Part shown: one piece after another, positions 42,139-50,299 of the stretch | Layout of the letters: each line of letters begins with the position of its first letter | How positions within the stretch are numbered: position 1 is the first letter of the stretch | NCBI RefSeq assembly: GCF_012530535.1 | Contig: NZ_CP051299.1 | Location: 1,922,001-1,986,000 of the forward strand | Direction of reading: 5' to 3' | Length of the DNA: 64,000 nucleotides | DNA from: Microcella flavibacter | GTDB taxonomy: Bacteria; Actinomycetota; Actinomycetes; Actinomycetales; Microbacteriaceae | The notes under the pieces: model-generated | Told to the model about the DNA's origin: nothing | Database searches by the model: none | Seen by the model: the letters and a program-made list of their open reading frames with translations, nothing else | Program-made: the position numbers and the translations under genes

Positions 42139-43832
42139 GCCGTGCACCCCCGGGTCGTGGGCGAGAGCGATCCGGCGCGCTGCACGGCGACCTCAACGCA
42201 GACCTGCGTGCCCGGCGCGACGCCCTCGACGACGATGCGGCCCTCCTCGGCCTCCTGCACGACGGCGGTGTCGCTCGGGTTCGTCACGGGGAACCAGCGG
42301 AAGACGTCGCGCTCCTGCGGATCGGGGTTCGTGACGGTGAAGGTGACCGTGCCGTCGGCCTCGACGACGCCCTGCTGGATGCCCGGCGGCTCGATCACGG
42401 CGACCACCGCTCCCCCGCCCCCGTCGGGCGCGCTCGTCGGGCTCGTGCCCTCGGGGACGATGCTCGGCCCCACGACGACGGCGACCGCCACGACGGCGGC
42501 GAGCACGAGGGCGCCGAGGGCGCCGACGAGCACGTTGCGGCGGCGGGCGGCGGGATCGCGGGACTCGTCGGGCTGCGCCTCGGCCTCCTCCGCCGCGGGC
42601 TGCTCGGCCGGCGGCGCGGGGGGCCGGACGGTGGCGTCGAGGGCGGCGCCGCGCATGATCGTCGCCTCCATCGGCGCCGAGCCGGTCAGCGCCGAGGCGC
42701 CGTCGGTCTCGGCCCCGCGGATGACCGTGGCCTCGGGGACGGCGGCGGCCCCGCCGCTCGGCGGCGGCCCGGCGGGCGCCGGGGGGATGCTCGCGGGCGG
42801 CGCCGGCGGCGCCGGCGCCGGGGCTTGCGCCTGGATGACCGAGACGCCGCGCACGCGCGTCTCGTCGGCGTCGGGCGAGGAGGCCTCGGCCGGTGCCGCC
42901 TCGGCGGCGGCGAGCTGCGGCACGTCGAGCGTCGTCGCCTGGAACCCGAGCTCCATCTCGACCCGCTGCAGCGCGCGGCCGAACTCGATGGCGCTCGCGA
43001 AGCGGTCGGCGGGCTCGCTCGCCATGCCCTTCGCGAGCACGGCGACGAGGCTGCGGGGCAGATCGGCCCGCGGCATCGGCGTGACGATGCCGCGCTCGAT
43101 CCGGCCGATGAGGTCGAGCGCGCCGTTCGAGCGGCCCTCGACCTCGAAGGGGCTGCGGCCGGCGAGGAGGGTGTGCACGGTCGCCGCCAGTGAGAAGACG
43201 TCGGAGCGGACATCCGGTCGCGGGTCGTCGGCGAACATCTCGGGGGGCGACCACGGGATCGACAGCCCGACCGTCTGCCCGCCGCCCGTCGTCGCGGCCT
43301 CCTCGACGGCGCGGCGGCTCGTGGTGGTGTGCACGGGCAGCTCGCTCTCGACCGCCGAGGAGATGCCGAAGTCGGTCAGCGCCGGCCAGCCGTAGTCGTT
43401 GGTGAGCACGTTGGCGGGCTTGATGTCGCGGTGCAGGATGCCCGCCGCATGGGCCGTGGCGACGGCGCCGCTGATGCGCACGCCGACGCGCAGGGCGTCG
43501 GTGATGCTGAAGGGCCGCCGCTTGTACTGCTCGGCGAGGCTCGGGCCCGCGCAGTACTCCATGACGAAGTACGGCCGGCCGTCCTCGGCCACCGCGGCGC
43601 CGTAGATCGTGACGATGTAGGGATGCGCGGAGAGCTGCGCCATGAGGTTCGCCTCGGCGACGAAGGCCTGCGTCGACTGCGTCGACAGGTCGTCGGCGAG
43701 CAGCACCTTCACCGCGACCTTGCGCCGCGGCAGCTGCTGCTCGTAGAGGAACACGTCGGCGAATCCGCCGGAGCCGAGCAGCCGCACCGGCTCGAGCCCG
43801 GGCAGCACCGGGGGCTCTCCCGCACGACGCAC
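42135..43832 (-). CDS. membrane Ser/Thr protein kinase (PknB-type/Pkb2-like)
   Basis: A 565-residue receptor-like kinase. The catalytic domain shows LGSGGFADVFLY (P-loop), VAVKVL (Lys 42), ILHRDIKPANVL (catalytic Asp 136), LTDFGIS (Asp 154) and WSPPEMF. The activation loop carries an unusual Thr/Gly-rich insertion (TTTSRRAVEEAATTGGGQT). A disordered Pro/Ala linker leads to a TM helix at about 432-457 and a 108-residue outer domain with two Cys near the end. There are no PASTA repeats, so it differs from classic PknB. GTG 43832 lies two bases after the FHA stop with GGGAGGG upstream. Confidence 0.9.
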   Translation of the reverse strand: MRRAGEPPVLPGLEPVRLLGSGGFADVFLYEQQLPRRKVAVKVLLADDLSTQSTQAFVAEANLMAQLSAHPYIVTIYGAAVAEDGRPYFVMEYCAGPSLAEQYKRRPFSITDALRVGVRISGAVATAHAAGILHRDIKPANVLTNDYGWPALTDFGISSAVESELPVHTTTSRRAVEEAATTGGGQTVGLSIPWSPPEMFADDPRPDVRSDVFSLAATVHTLLAGRSPFEVEGRSNGALDLIGRIERGIVTPMPRADLPRSLVAVLAKGMASEPADRFASAIEFGRALQRVEMELGFQATTLDVPQLAAAEAAPAEASSPDADETRVRGVSVIQAQAPAPAPPAPPASIPPAPAGPPPSGGAAAVPEATVIRGAETDGASALTGSAPMEATIMRGAALDATVRPPAPPAEQPAAEEAEAQPDESRDPAARRRNVLVGALGALVLAAVVAVAVVVGPSIVPEGTSPTSAPDGGGGAVVAVIEPPGIQQGVVEADGTVTFTVTNPDPQERDVFRWFPVTNPSDTAVVQEAEEGRIVVEGVAPGTQVCVEVAVQRAGSLSPTTRGCTA

Positions 43833-43834
43833 GC

Positions 43835-45025
43835 TCAGCCCTCCCGCACCGTGAGGGTGATGCCGCCGAGGTCGACGACGGTGCCGCCGAGCACGACGCT
43901 CGACTCGCCCGCGCGCAGCTGGCGCGGCGTCGCGCCCGGAGCCCGCAGCACGGTGCCGTTGCGCGAGTGCAGGTCGGTGACGACGACCGAGTCGCCCTCG
44001 AGGTCGAACCGCACGTGGTTGCGCGAGATGTCGTCGGCGCCCGGCAGTCCCACGAGCTGCGGGATGCGCCCGTCGCTCACGCGGCTGGTGCTGGGCGCGC
44101 GGCCCACGATGATGGAGCCGTCGAGGGCGGCGCTGCCGCCCGTGGAGATGTCGAGCACGTAGCGCGCGCCCCCGGCGCCCTCCGGCGCGGCGGCGGCCTC
44201 GGCGCGCATCGCCGCGAGGTCGCCGGCGACGACGGTGAGGCCGTCGTGGTCGCCGGCGTCGGGCGCCGCGGGGGCGGGGAGCGGCGCGGCGCGGCGGTCG
44301 GGGCAGGGTTGGCGGCCGGGGCCGCGACCGGGCCGGGGGCGACGGCGGCGTCCCGGCGCCGTGGGGATGATCGTGTGCTCGGGCGCGCGGGTGCGGTGGA
44401 CGTCGTCGAGCGACGAGGCGAGCGGCGCGGGAGACGCCGCGGGCGGCTCGGGCGATGCCGCCGCCGGCTCGGACGCTGCCGCGGGCGCCGCGTCGGGCGC
44501 CGCCGCGCGCTGCAGATGCGGCACGACGACCGTGCGGTCGAGCTCCGCCGCCGCCGACCGCTCGGGCTCGGCGGGGGTCAGCTCCACGACCACCCCGGCG
44601 GCGCGCACCGCGCCCGAGGCGAGCGGGAGCGGCGCGGATGCCGCCGCCGCGGCGCCGCCGCGGCGCCGCACGCCCACGGTCACCGCGTCGGTCAGCAGGT
44701 GCTCCGCCCAGGTGACCACGGTGGAGGCGTCGATGGTCGAGGCTCCGCCGTCGGCCGCGACGACCTCGGCCACGAGCGGGCCGCGCACCACGAGCCGGGC
44801 GCCGCCCTCGTCGACGGGCACGAGCAGGGCGAAGGCGGGGGTCGCGGCGAGCCCGCCGGTCGTGAGCGCGGCCATGGCCTCGGCGACGGAATCCCGCCCC
44901 TGCAGCGCCGCCCACAGCGCGTCGACGTCGAGCGCGTGCTCGGCGTCGTCGACGACGAGCACGGCGCCCGCCGCCGCGACGATCAGGAGGCCGTCGGATG
45001 CGGGCTCGTAGCGCAGGGCGCTCAT
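43835..45025 (-). CDS. FHA-domain protein with long linker
   Basis: A 396-residue cytoplasmic protein. Residues 1-160 are an Ala/Val-rich alpha/beta domain of unknown type. The last 100 residues are a canonical FHA domain: IIVGRAPSTSRV, DDISRNHVRFDL, SRNGTVLR. Between them is a linker that is Ala/Pro/Ser-rich except for an Arg/Gly/Pro-rich run (PGRRRRPRPGRGPGRQPCP) encoded near 44280-44340. Another frame there would encode Ala/Pro-rich sequence, hinting at two compensating frameshifts. The ATG overlaps the PP2C stop. It should bind phosphothreonine on the kinase or its clients. Confidence 0.85.
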   Translation of the reverse strand: MSALRYEPASDGLLIVAAAGAVLVVDDAEHALDVDALWAALQGRDSVAEAMAALTTGGLAATPAFALLVPVDEGGARLVVRGPLVAEVVAADGGASTIDASTVVTWAEHLLTDAVTVGVRRRGGAAAAASAPLPLASGAVRAAGVVVELTPAEPERSAAAELDRTVVVPHLQRAAAPDAAPAAASEPAAASPEPPAASPAPLASSLDDVHRTRAPEHTIIPTAPGRRRRPRPGRGPGRQPCPDRRAAPLPAPAAPDAGDHDGLTVVAGDLAAMRAEAAAAPEGAGGARYVLDISTGGSAALDGSIIVGRAPSTSRVSDGRIPQLVGLPGADDISRNHVRFDLEGDSVVVTDLHSRNGTVLRAPGATPRQLRAGESSVVLGGTVVDLGGITLTVREG

Positions 45026-45867
45026 GCGTCTCCTCGGTTCGGGCGGGGCGCGGTCTCCTCCGGCACGACGGGGGCGTCGCGGGTGGCGCTGGCCTCGTGC
45101 GCGCGGGTCGCGCCGTCGACCTCGACGACGATCACGGAGACGTTGTCGTGACCGCCGCGCTCGAGGGCGAGGTCGACGAGCACCTCGGCGATGGTGGCGT
45201 CCCCCGGACGGAAGCGGGCGAGGGCCTCGGCGATCTCGACGTCGGCGAGCTCCTTGCTGAGGCCGTCGGAGCAGACGACGAAGCCGTGGCCGGGGCGCAG
45301 CGGGATGAGCCAGACGTCGGGGGTGAGCTCGGCGGCGACGCCGAGTGCCTTCGTGATGACGTTGCGGTCAGGGTGCTGCCGCGCCTCGTCGGGCGAGATG
45401 ACGCCCGCGTCGACGAGCTCCTGCACGGCGGAGTGGTCGGTGCTCACCTGGCGCAGGTCGCGGCCGTCCCAGGTGTAGACGCGGGAGTCGCCGATGTTGA
45501 TGGCCATCCAGTGCGGCACGGGCGGCAGCCCGGCGTCGACGAGCACGACGCCCGTCAGCGTCGTGCCGGCGAGCCCCGCCGGCTTCTCATCGGGTTCGTG
45601 GCCGATGGCGATGACGGAGTCGTTGGCGGCGGCGATGGCGGCGAGCACCTCCGCCGGCCCGGGCGCCGTGCCGCGCAGGTCGGCGAGCGCGGCGACGGCG
45701 CGGCGACTGGCCTCGTCGCCGCGCGCGTGGCCGCCCATCCCGTCGGCGACGACGTAGACGGGATGCTCGGCCAGCAGGGTGTCCTCGTTGACGGCCCGCA
45801 CGCGCCCGCGGTCGCTCGCCGCGCTCGCGCTCACGCGCGGGGTGCCGGAGGAGGGCGCGGTCGTCAT
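45022..45867 (-). CDS. PP2C-family Ser/Thr phosphatase (PrpC/PstP-like)
   Basis: A 281-residue PP2C. Metal-binding Asp motifs are complete: VRAVNEDTLL, VYVVADGMGGHARGDEAS, INIGDSRVYTW, FVVCSDGLSKEL and GGHDNVSVIVVEV. It should dephosphorylate the kinase at 42135-43832 and its targets. ATG 45867 has GGAGGGGG seven bases upstream. It is the first gene of the tightly packed run; prpC is also part of the PFNA cluster, where it sits at the other end. Confidence 0.93.
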   Translation of the reverse strand: MTTAPSSGTPRVSASAASDRGRVRAVNEDTLLAEHPVYVVADGMGGHARGDEASRRAVAALADLRGTAPGPAEVLAAIAAANDSVIAIGHEPDEKPAGLAGTTLTGVVLVDAGLPPVPHWMAINIGDSRVYTWDGRDLRQVSTDHSAVQELVDAGVISPDEARQHPDRNVITKALGVAAELTPDVWLIPLRPGHGFVVCSDGLSKELADVEIAEALARFRPGDATIAEVLVDLALERGGHDNVSVIVVEVDGATRAHEASATRDAPVVPEETAPRPNRGDA

Positions 45868-45963
45868 GCCGGGTCCCCCTCCTTCGCCGGATCGAGCGCT
45901 CGTCGCCCGCCGTCGAGATGGAGCGGGGCGAGCCGTGCGCATCGCACGTGTGCTCGGCTCAAC

Positions 45964-45969
45964 ACTGTA
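45964..45969 (-). promoter_or_regulatory. candidate -10 (TACAGT) for the PP2C-kinase operon
   Basis: TACAGT lies about 95 bases before the PP2C ATG in the 135-base gap after terC. No convincing -35 is visible. It would head the 13-gene run. Confidence 0.35.
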
Positions 45970-46002
45970 GCGGGATGCTCGCCGTCGACGACGGCGCCGG
46001 CC

Positions 46003-47124
46003 TCAGTCGACCGGGCCCGCGCCGCCCTCGGGGCGGCCGGCCGCGGTGCGGGCGGCATCGCGCCCCTCTGCCCGCGGCTTCTCGCCCTCGGCGGTCGCCT
46101 CGACGACGACCGGCTCGTCCTCCTCGGTGGCCGGCCCCGCGTCGCGCAGCGAGATGCCGTCGTGGCGCATCTTCACGAGGCTGGCGATGACCGCGACGGC
46201 CATCGCGATCACGATGACGATGAGCGAGGTGATCGTGCCGATCTCGGGCACGGGCACGGGCTCGCCGCCGTTGATGAAGAACACCTCGTTCTCGTGCAGC
46301 GCGTGCAGCGTCAGCTTCACGCCGATGAAGGCGAGGATGAAGGCGATGCCGAACTTGAGGTACACGAGCTTGTCGACGAGGTGGCCGAGCAGGAAGTAGA
46401 GCTGCCGCAGGCCCATGAGGGCGAAGATGTTCGCGGTGAAGACGATGAACGGGCTCTGCGTGATGCCGAAGATCGCCGGGATCGAGTCGATCGCGAAGAT
46501 GAGGTCGGTCGTGCCGATCGCGATGAACACGATGAGCAGCGGGGTCCAGATCTTGCGGCCGTCGACGACGGTGCGCATCTTCATGCCGTGGAACTCGTCG
46601 GTGATGGCGATGCGCCTGCGCAGGAACCCGATGAGCTTCGACTCGCGCTCCTCGTCGTCCTCACGACCGGAGAAGGCCTGCTGCGCCGCGGTGATGAGCA
46701 GGAAGATGCCGAAGATGTAGAAGATCCAGCTGAGGTTCTCGATGAGGGCGGCCCCCACGAGGATGAAGGCGCCGCGCAGCAGCAGCGCGAGGATGATGCC
46801 CACCATCAGCACCTCCTGCTGCATCTTCTTGGGCACCGCGAACTGGGCCATGATGATGACGAAGACGAACAGGTTGTCGATCGAGAGGCTGTACTCGGTC
46901 AGCCAGCCCGCGACGAACTCGCCGCCCGCATCCGGCCCGACGACCGTCGCCATGAGCCCCGCGAAGATCAGCGCGAGCGTCACGTAGAAGGCGACCCAGA
47001 GGCCCGACTCCTTCGGGCTCGGCACGTGCGGGCGCTTGACGACGAGCAGCAGGTCGGCGAGCAGGATGAGCGAGAGCACGACGAACGAGCCGATCTCGAA
47101 CCAGACGGGGATGACGAAGTCCAC
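46003..47124 (-). CDS. TerC-family membrane protein (metal export type)
   Basis: A 373-residue protein with about nine helices. The family's metal-site segments are both seen: SLSIDNLFVFVIIM and LIFAIDSIPAIFGIT. TerC/Alx/MeeF-type proteins export Mn or load it into secreted proteins, and some confer tellurite resistance. A 70-residue charged Glu/Ala-rich tail follows the last helix. The GTG start has AAAGG five bases upstream. The leader was searched for a Mn riboswitch (yybP-ykoY), and none was evident. Confidence 0.88.
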   Translation of the reverse strand: MDFVIPVWFEIGSFVVLSLILLADLLLVVKRPHVPSPKESGLWVAFYVTLALIFAGLMATVVGPDAGGEFVAGWLTEYSLSIDNLFVFVIIMAQFAVPKKMQQEVLMVGIILALLLRGAFILVGAALIENLSWIFYIFGIFLLITAAQQAFSGREDDEERESKLIGFLRRRIAITDEFHGMKMRTVVDGRKIWTPLLIVFIAIGTTDLIFAIDSIPAIFGITQSPFIVFTANIFALMGLRQLYFLLGHLVDKLVYLKFGIAFILAFIGVKLTLHALHENEVFFINGGEPVPVPEIGTITSLIVIVIAMAVAVIASLVKMRHDGISLRDAGPATEEDEPVVVEATAEGEKPRAEGRDAARTAAGRPEGGAGPVD

Positions 47125-47197
47125 GAGGGCCTTTCACGAGGGGGATGCGAGGAGGGGGCGGCGGAAGCGGCGGCGGTGCGGCCCTCGCGCGGAGTCG

Positions 47198-47225
47198 AGT
47201 GTAGACCCGTGGATGCCCGGCTCAC
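47198..47225 (-). promoter_or_regulatory. candidate promoter of terC
   Basis: GTGAGC (47220-47225), 16-base spacer, TACACT (47198-47203). It gives a 5' UTR of about 65 bases before the GTG at 47124. Confidence 0.4.
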
Positions 47226-47254
47226 GCCGCCGAGCAGCCGCATGCGGCGCGCGC

Positions 47255-47815
47255 TCAGCCCAGGAAGATGGCGGGGTCGAACTCGTCGATCGGGATGACG
47301 CGCAGGCGCGGCAGGGGCGAGTCGAAGACGTGCGCGTCGTGCTCGAGGTCGAGCAGCTCGACGCCCGGGATGCTGAGCGCGCCGCTGCGGAATTCGGAGA
47401 AGCCGACGACCCCGACCCGGCGCGCGCCGTCGACGAGTGCGGCGAGGTCCTCGGCGAAGTCGCCGTCGTTGCTGACGAGCATGACGTCGGCGTCGCGCTC
47501 GCGCAGCGCCTGCAGCGTGCGCTCGATGGCGATGTCGACGACCTTCTGGTCGCTCGAGCCCGAGAGCGGCACGACGACGTAGTGCAACGACTTCAGCGCT
47601 TGCACGAAGGTGAGCGGCATGCCCGAGGTGGCGTTGAGGAAGAACACGCCCTGCGCCGGCTGCTGCCAGCGCTCGGCGGCGAAGGCGGAGAGGCGGTCCC
47701 AGCGGGGGCGCTCCTCGGGCCGCGGGCGGCGGTCGAGGATGGACGTGCCGAGGGTCGCGTCGATGTTCTCGCCGTCGACCAGCACCCAGGTGGTGCGCTC
47801 GTGCCGCTCGTGCAT
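47255..47815 (-). CDS. NYN-domain (PIN-like) RNase-type protein
   Basis: A 186-residue protein of the NYN/PIN-like nuclease group. Acidic active-site positions occur in VLVDGENIDATLG, SSDQKVVDIAIERTL and LVSNDGDFAEDLAAL, with VGVVGFSEFRS after. Such proteins act on RNA; target unknown. ATG 47815 has GGAGG four bases upstream and is preferred to ATG 47851, which lacks a ribosome-binding site. Confidence 0.8.
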   Translation of the reverse strand: MHERHERTTWVLVDGENIDATLGTSILDRRPRPEERPRWDRLSAFAAERWQQPAQGVFFLNATSGMPLTFVQALKSLHYVVVPLSGSSDQKVVDIAIERTLQALRERDADVMLVSNDGDFAEDLAALVDGARRVGVVGFSEFRSGALSIPGVELLDLEHDAHVFDSPLPRLRVIPIDEFDPAIFLG

Positions 47816-47942
47816 GGTGCCTCCGTCGGTGCCGGGTGCCGTGTCAGGCATACGGACGGACGGCTCCCTGACGATAGCGCGGCGATTGAGACGGTCACTC
47901 CGTCGTGTCTCGATCCGGGATCCGTGGGTCTATAGCTGTGGC

Positions 47943-48023
47943 ATGGTGAAGAGAGAGGGCGGTCGGCTATTTGGTGCCGTCCACGATGTCAATAGCCCCC
48001 TTAGGGGACTGATCAACCCGTGA
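47943..48023 (+). CDS. possible 26-residue leaderless ORF
   Basis: ATG at 47943 follows TATAGC by exactly six bases and opens 26 codons (MVKREGGRLFGAVHDV and onward) to TGA. It lies in the base-composition outlier region, 53 bases before the DUF2510 gene, and spans a short CCCC-TTA-GGGG hairpin. It may be a leader peptide, a gene remnant or chance. Confidence 0.25.
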   Translation: MVKREGGRLFGAVHDVNSPLRGLINP

Positions 48024-48076
48024 TCGCGCTGGTATTTTTTGAGAAGCATTCGCTATAGCAGACAAGGCTGATCAAG

Positions 48077-48724
48077 ATGACGAACGAGTCCCCTACGGCA
48101 CCGGCTGGCTGGTACCCCACCCCAAGTGGATCCCAGCGTTATTGGGATGGATCTAGTTGGTCAGAACTCCCGCCACCGCCGGCGGACGATGCGGCGGCCG
48201 TTCAGCGCAAGCACCCCAAGAAATCGGTGCTGATTGGGCTGAGCGCCCTCGGGGCGGTGGCACTGATCGCAGGCATCGTCGGCGTCTCGATGAATGTTGC
48301 CGCCGACGCTGAAGCCGGCGCTAAAGCAGAAGCGGCAGCGCTGGCTGAAGCCGAGGCGCAAGCGGAGGCTGACGCAGAAGCCGAGATCGCAGCGGATGAA
48401 GCTCGGGAGGCTGAACTCGCACAAGAGGCTGCGGACGAACGCGAACGAGAAAGTCGAAGCGCGACCATCCCGGAGATCGAGGCAGCCATCGTAGGTATGG
48501 CGAACGGGCACATGGCAGATGGCATCATCGATGGCCCCGTTCTCGACGCCGTCTGCAGCCCCACCGGGGGAGGCTCGACTGATGACTTGACCGAGCAAAC
48601 AACAGTTTTCGACTGTTTCGTGTCCTCGGAAGACAACGGTGACGGCACATTCAGCGGTTATGGCTACAACGCGACCATGAACTGGTCGACCGGCAGCTAC
48701 ACATTTGGGCTCGGGGCACCGTAG
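48077..48724 (+). CDS. DUF2510 membrane protein, atypical base composition
   Basis: A 215-residue protein. The N terminus is a DUF2510 motif (PAGWYPTPSGSQRYWDGSSW). A basic stretch and one TM helix follow (about residues 48-72), then an Ala/Glu coiled coil (residues 75-130). An outer domain carries two Cys (AVCSPTGG, VFDCFVSS) and ends in a beta-rich YGYNATMNWSTGSYTF. The region has clearly lower GC and more A/T-ending codons than its neighbours, and lies next to tRNA-Glu, which suggests acquisition by transfer. AAGG lies ten bases before the ATG. Function unknown. Confidence 0.7.
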   Translation: MTNESPTAPAGWYPTPSGSQRYWDGSSWSELPPPPADDAAAVQRKHPKKSVLIGLSALGAVALIAGIVGVSMNVAADAEAGAKAEAAALAEAEAQAEADAEAEIAADEAREAELAQEAADERERESRSATIPEIEAAIVGMANGHMADGIIDGPVLDAVCSPTGGGSTDDLTEQTTVFDCFVSSEDNGDGTFSGYGYNATMNWSTGSYTFGLGAP

Positions 48725-48791
48725 GGCGAAGCAACGAGTAATTGCGCCATCGCACAACGCTCAGACAGGCCAACCATCCACAAAATGCAAA

Positions 48792-48816
48792 GAACCCCCG
48801 GTCAGACCGGGGGTTC
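48792..48816 (-). terminator. intrinsic terminator after tRNA-Glu
   Basis: A perfect 12-pair palindrome, GAACCCCCGGTC and GACCGGGGGTTC around one A, followed on the minus strand by TTTGCATTTT. It lies 11 bases after the tRNA 3' end and also after the convergent DUF2510 gene, so it may work both ways. Confidence 0.8.
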
Positions 48817-48826
48817 TTCGTGTGGG

Positions 48827-48899
48827 TGACCCCAGCGGGATTCGAACCCGCGTTACCGCCGTGAGAGGGCAGCGTACTAGGCCGCTATACGATGGGGCC
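48827..48899 (-). tRNA. tRNA-Glu (anticodon CTC)
   Basis: A 73-base cloverleaf on the minus strand. The acceptor GGCCCCA pairs with TGGGGTC (one G-T). The anticodon loop CTCTCAC gives CTC at 48863-48865. The T arm is GCGGGTTCGAATCCCGC. The CCA end is not encoded (discriminator A then CCC). The anticodon stem holds a T-G wobble. Confidence 0.97.
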
Positions 48900-48995
48900 G
48901 CATTGCAACCTGACGAGTATGCCACAGGGTTCGGCCCCCGAGCAAAACGGGCGGGAGCCCTCGCGCACGGCGGGCGTGTCGCGCTCGCGGCGCGG

Positions 48996-49898
48996 TCAGG
49001 CGAGCACCCGCAGCGCCCCCGGCTCGACCGCGATGTCGAGCGGCAGCGGCGCGATGCGCTCCCCGTCGGCGTAGGCGACGACGCCCTCCGCCTCGATCCG
49101 CACCCGCGCCGCACGGCGCACGACGACGCGCGGGTCGCTCACGTGCGTGCCGGCGAAGACCCGCGGGTAGATGCGCAGGAAGGCGAGGCGCCCGAGCGGC
49201 CGCACGATGACGACGTCGAGCAGGCCGTCGTCGAGCTGCGCGTCGGGGGCGACGAGCATCCCGCCCCCGAAGGATCGGTTGTTGGCGACCGCGACGAGCA
49301 CGGCGCGCTCTCGGTGCTCGACCCCGTCGAGCACGAGGCGGTAGGCGATCGGGCGCAGCCTGAGCAGCTCCACGAGCAGGGCGAGGGTGTAGCGGCTGCG
49401 GCCGCGCGGGCGGCGCATGCCGTTGGCGCGCTCGTTGACGAGCGCGTCGAAGCCGGCCGACAGGATGCAGGCGAAGCGCGAGCCGGGCATCCCCTCGCCG
49501 GTGATCGCGGCCGCGTCGATGTGGCGGGCCGGGCGATCGAGCGCCGCCAGCAGCGCCGCGATGGCCGCCTCGATGTCGCCGATCGGGATGCCCAGCCCGC
49601 GCGCCACGTCGTTGCCGGTGCCGCTCGGCACCACCCCGAGGGGCACCTCGCGGCCGGCGAGCGCGAGCACGCCGAGGTGCACCATGCCGTCGCCGCCGAC
49701 GACGACGAGGGCATCGGCCCCCGCGGCGAGCGCCGAGCGGGTCGCGGCGAGGAGCGCCGCGAAGTCGGGCTCAGCGAGGGCGGTGACCTCATGCCCCGCG
49801 GCGCGGAGGGCGGCGACGACCTGCGGTCCGACGGCGCGGCCGCGCCCGGAGGAGGCCGTGGGGTTGAGTGCCGCGACGATGCGGCGGGCGGGGCTCAC
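48996..49898 (-). CDS. diacylglycerol/sphingosine kinase-family lipid kinase
   Basis: A 300-residue DAGK-catalytic-domain protein. The nucleotide loop VVVGGDGMVHLGV and PSGTGNDVARGLG are present, with the N-terminal AALNPTASSGRG and the C-terminal VAVANNRSFGGGMLVAPDAQ and DDGLLDVVIV blocks. These match DagK/YegS-like lipid kinases; diacylglycerol is the most likely substrate. The GTG start follows TACTCG by six bases, a near-match to the leaderless pattern. Confidence 0.88.
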   Translation of the reverse strand: MSPARRIVAALNPTASSGRGRAVGPQVVAALRAAGHEVTALAEPDFAALLAATRSALAAGADALVVVGGDGMVHLGVLALAGREVPLGVVPSGTGNDVARGLGIPIGDIEAAIAALLAALDRPARHIDAAAITGEGMPGSRFACILSAGFDALVNERANGMRRPRGRSRYTLALLVELLRLRPIAYRLVLDGVEHRERAVLVAVANNRSFGGGMLVAPDAQLDDGLLDVVIVRPLGRLAFLRIYPRVFAGTHVSDPRVVVRRAARVRIEAEGVVAYADGERIAPLPLDIAVEPGALRVLA

Positions 49899-49949
49899 GA
49901 CTCCCGAGTATGCGGGCAGACCGGTCGGCCGCGGCAGCGCGGCGCGCGG

Positions 49950-50231
49950 CTAGCGGCCCCGGTTGTTCTCGAGCTCGAAGACCGACAGCAGCTCGGCGAC
50001 CGCGCGCTCGCGGGCGTCGCCGCCCTCGTCGAACATGTCGGTCACGTGCGTGCGCAGGTGGTTCTCGACGAGCAGCTTGTTGAGGCTGCGCAGGCTCTTC
50101 TGGATCGCGAGCGACTGCGTGATGATGTCGACGCAGTACTCGTCGTTCTCGATCATCTTCTCGATGCCGCGCATCTGGCCCTGCAGGATGCGCGAGCGGT
50201 GCAGCGCCCGCTTCTTGATGTCGTCGATCAT
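49950..50231 (-). CDS. CsoR/RcnR-family metal-sensing repressor
   Basis: A 93-residue all-helical repressor. The family core SRILQGQMRGIEKMIENDEYC is followed by ENHLRTHVTDMF. The metal-site pattern is Cys 33, His 58 and His 62, where copper CsoR has Cys-His-Cys, so the metal may differ or binding may be weaker. A perfect CsoR-type operator lies ten bases upstream of its ATG, indicating autoregulation. It is divergent from the metallo-beta-lactamase-fold gene at 50300, whose promoter is close to the operator. Confidence 0.9.
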   Translation of the reverse strand: MIDDIKKRALHRSRILQGQMRGIEKMIENDEYCVDIITQSLAIQKSLRSLNKLLVENHLRTHVTDMFDEGGDARERAVAELLSVFELENNRGR

Positions 50232-50240
50232 CCGACCAAT

Positions 50241-50257
50241 ATACCCCTGGGGGGTAT
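50241..50257. promoter_or_regulatory. CsoR-type operator
   Basis: ATACCCC-TGG-GGGGTAT, seven-base perfect arms with a three-base centre, matching the TACCC...GGGTA boxes bound by CsoR-family repressors. It sits between csoR (start 50231) and the divergent gene at 50300. Confidence 0.75.
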
Positions 50258-50287
50258 TTTCCGCCAGCGCCCTCCAGGGTGCGCTCC

Positions 50288-50293
50288 TACAGT
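50288..50293 (+). promoter_or_regulatory. candidate leaderless -10 (TACAGT) of the MBL-fold gene
   Basis: TACAGT, spacer GTGCCC, then ATG at 50300. The operator lies 31-47 bases upstream of the -10, overlapping the -35 zone. Confidence 0.45.
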
Positions 50294-50299
50294 GTGCCC

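Noticed and set aside
42135-44915. Kinase with a 361-residue N-terminal extension
   Set aside because: The extension is a shadow of the overlapping FHA gene. GTG 43832 with GGGAGGG fits the gene spacing.
47125-47250. Mn-sensing yybP-ykoY riboswitch before terC
   Set aside because: The conserved loop sequences were not found; only a promoter-like pair is visible.
48827-48899. Attachment site of an integrated element at tRNA-Glu
   Set aside because: No integrase gene and no duplicated tRNA 3' end were found nearby. Only base composition supports transfer.
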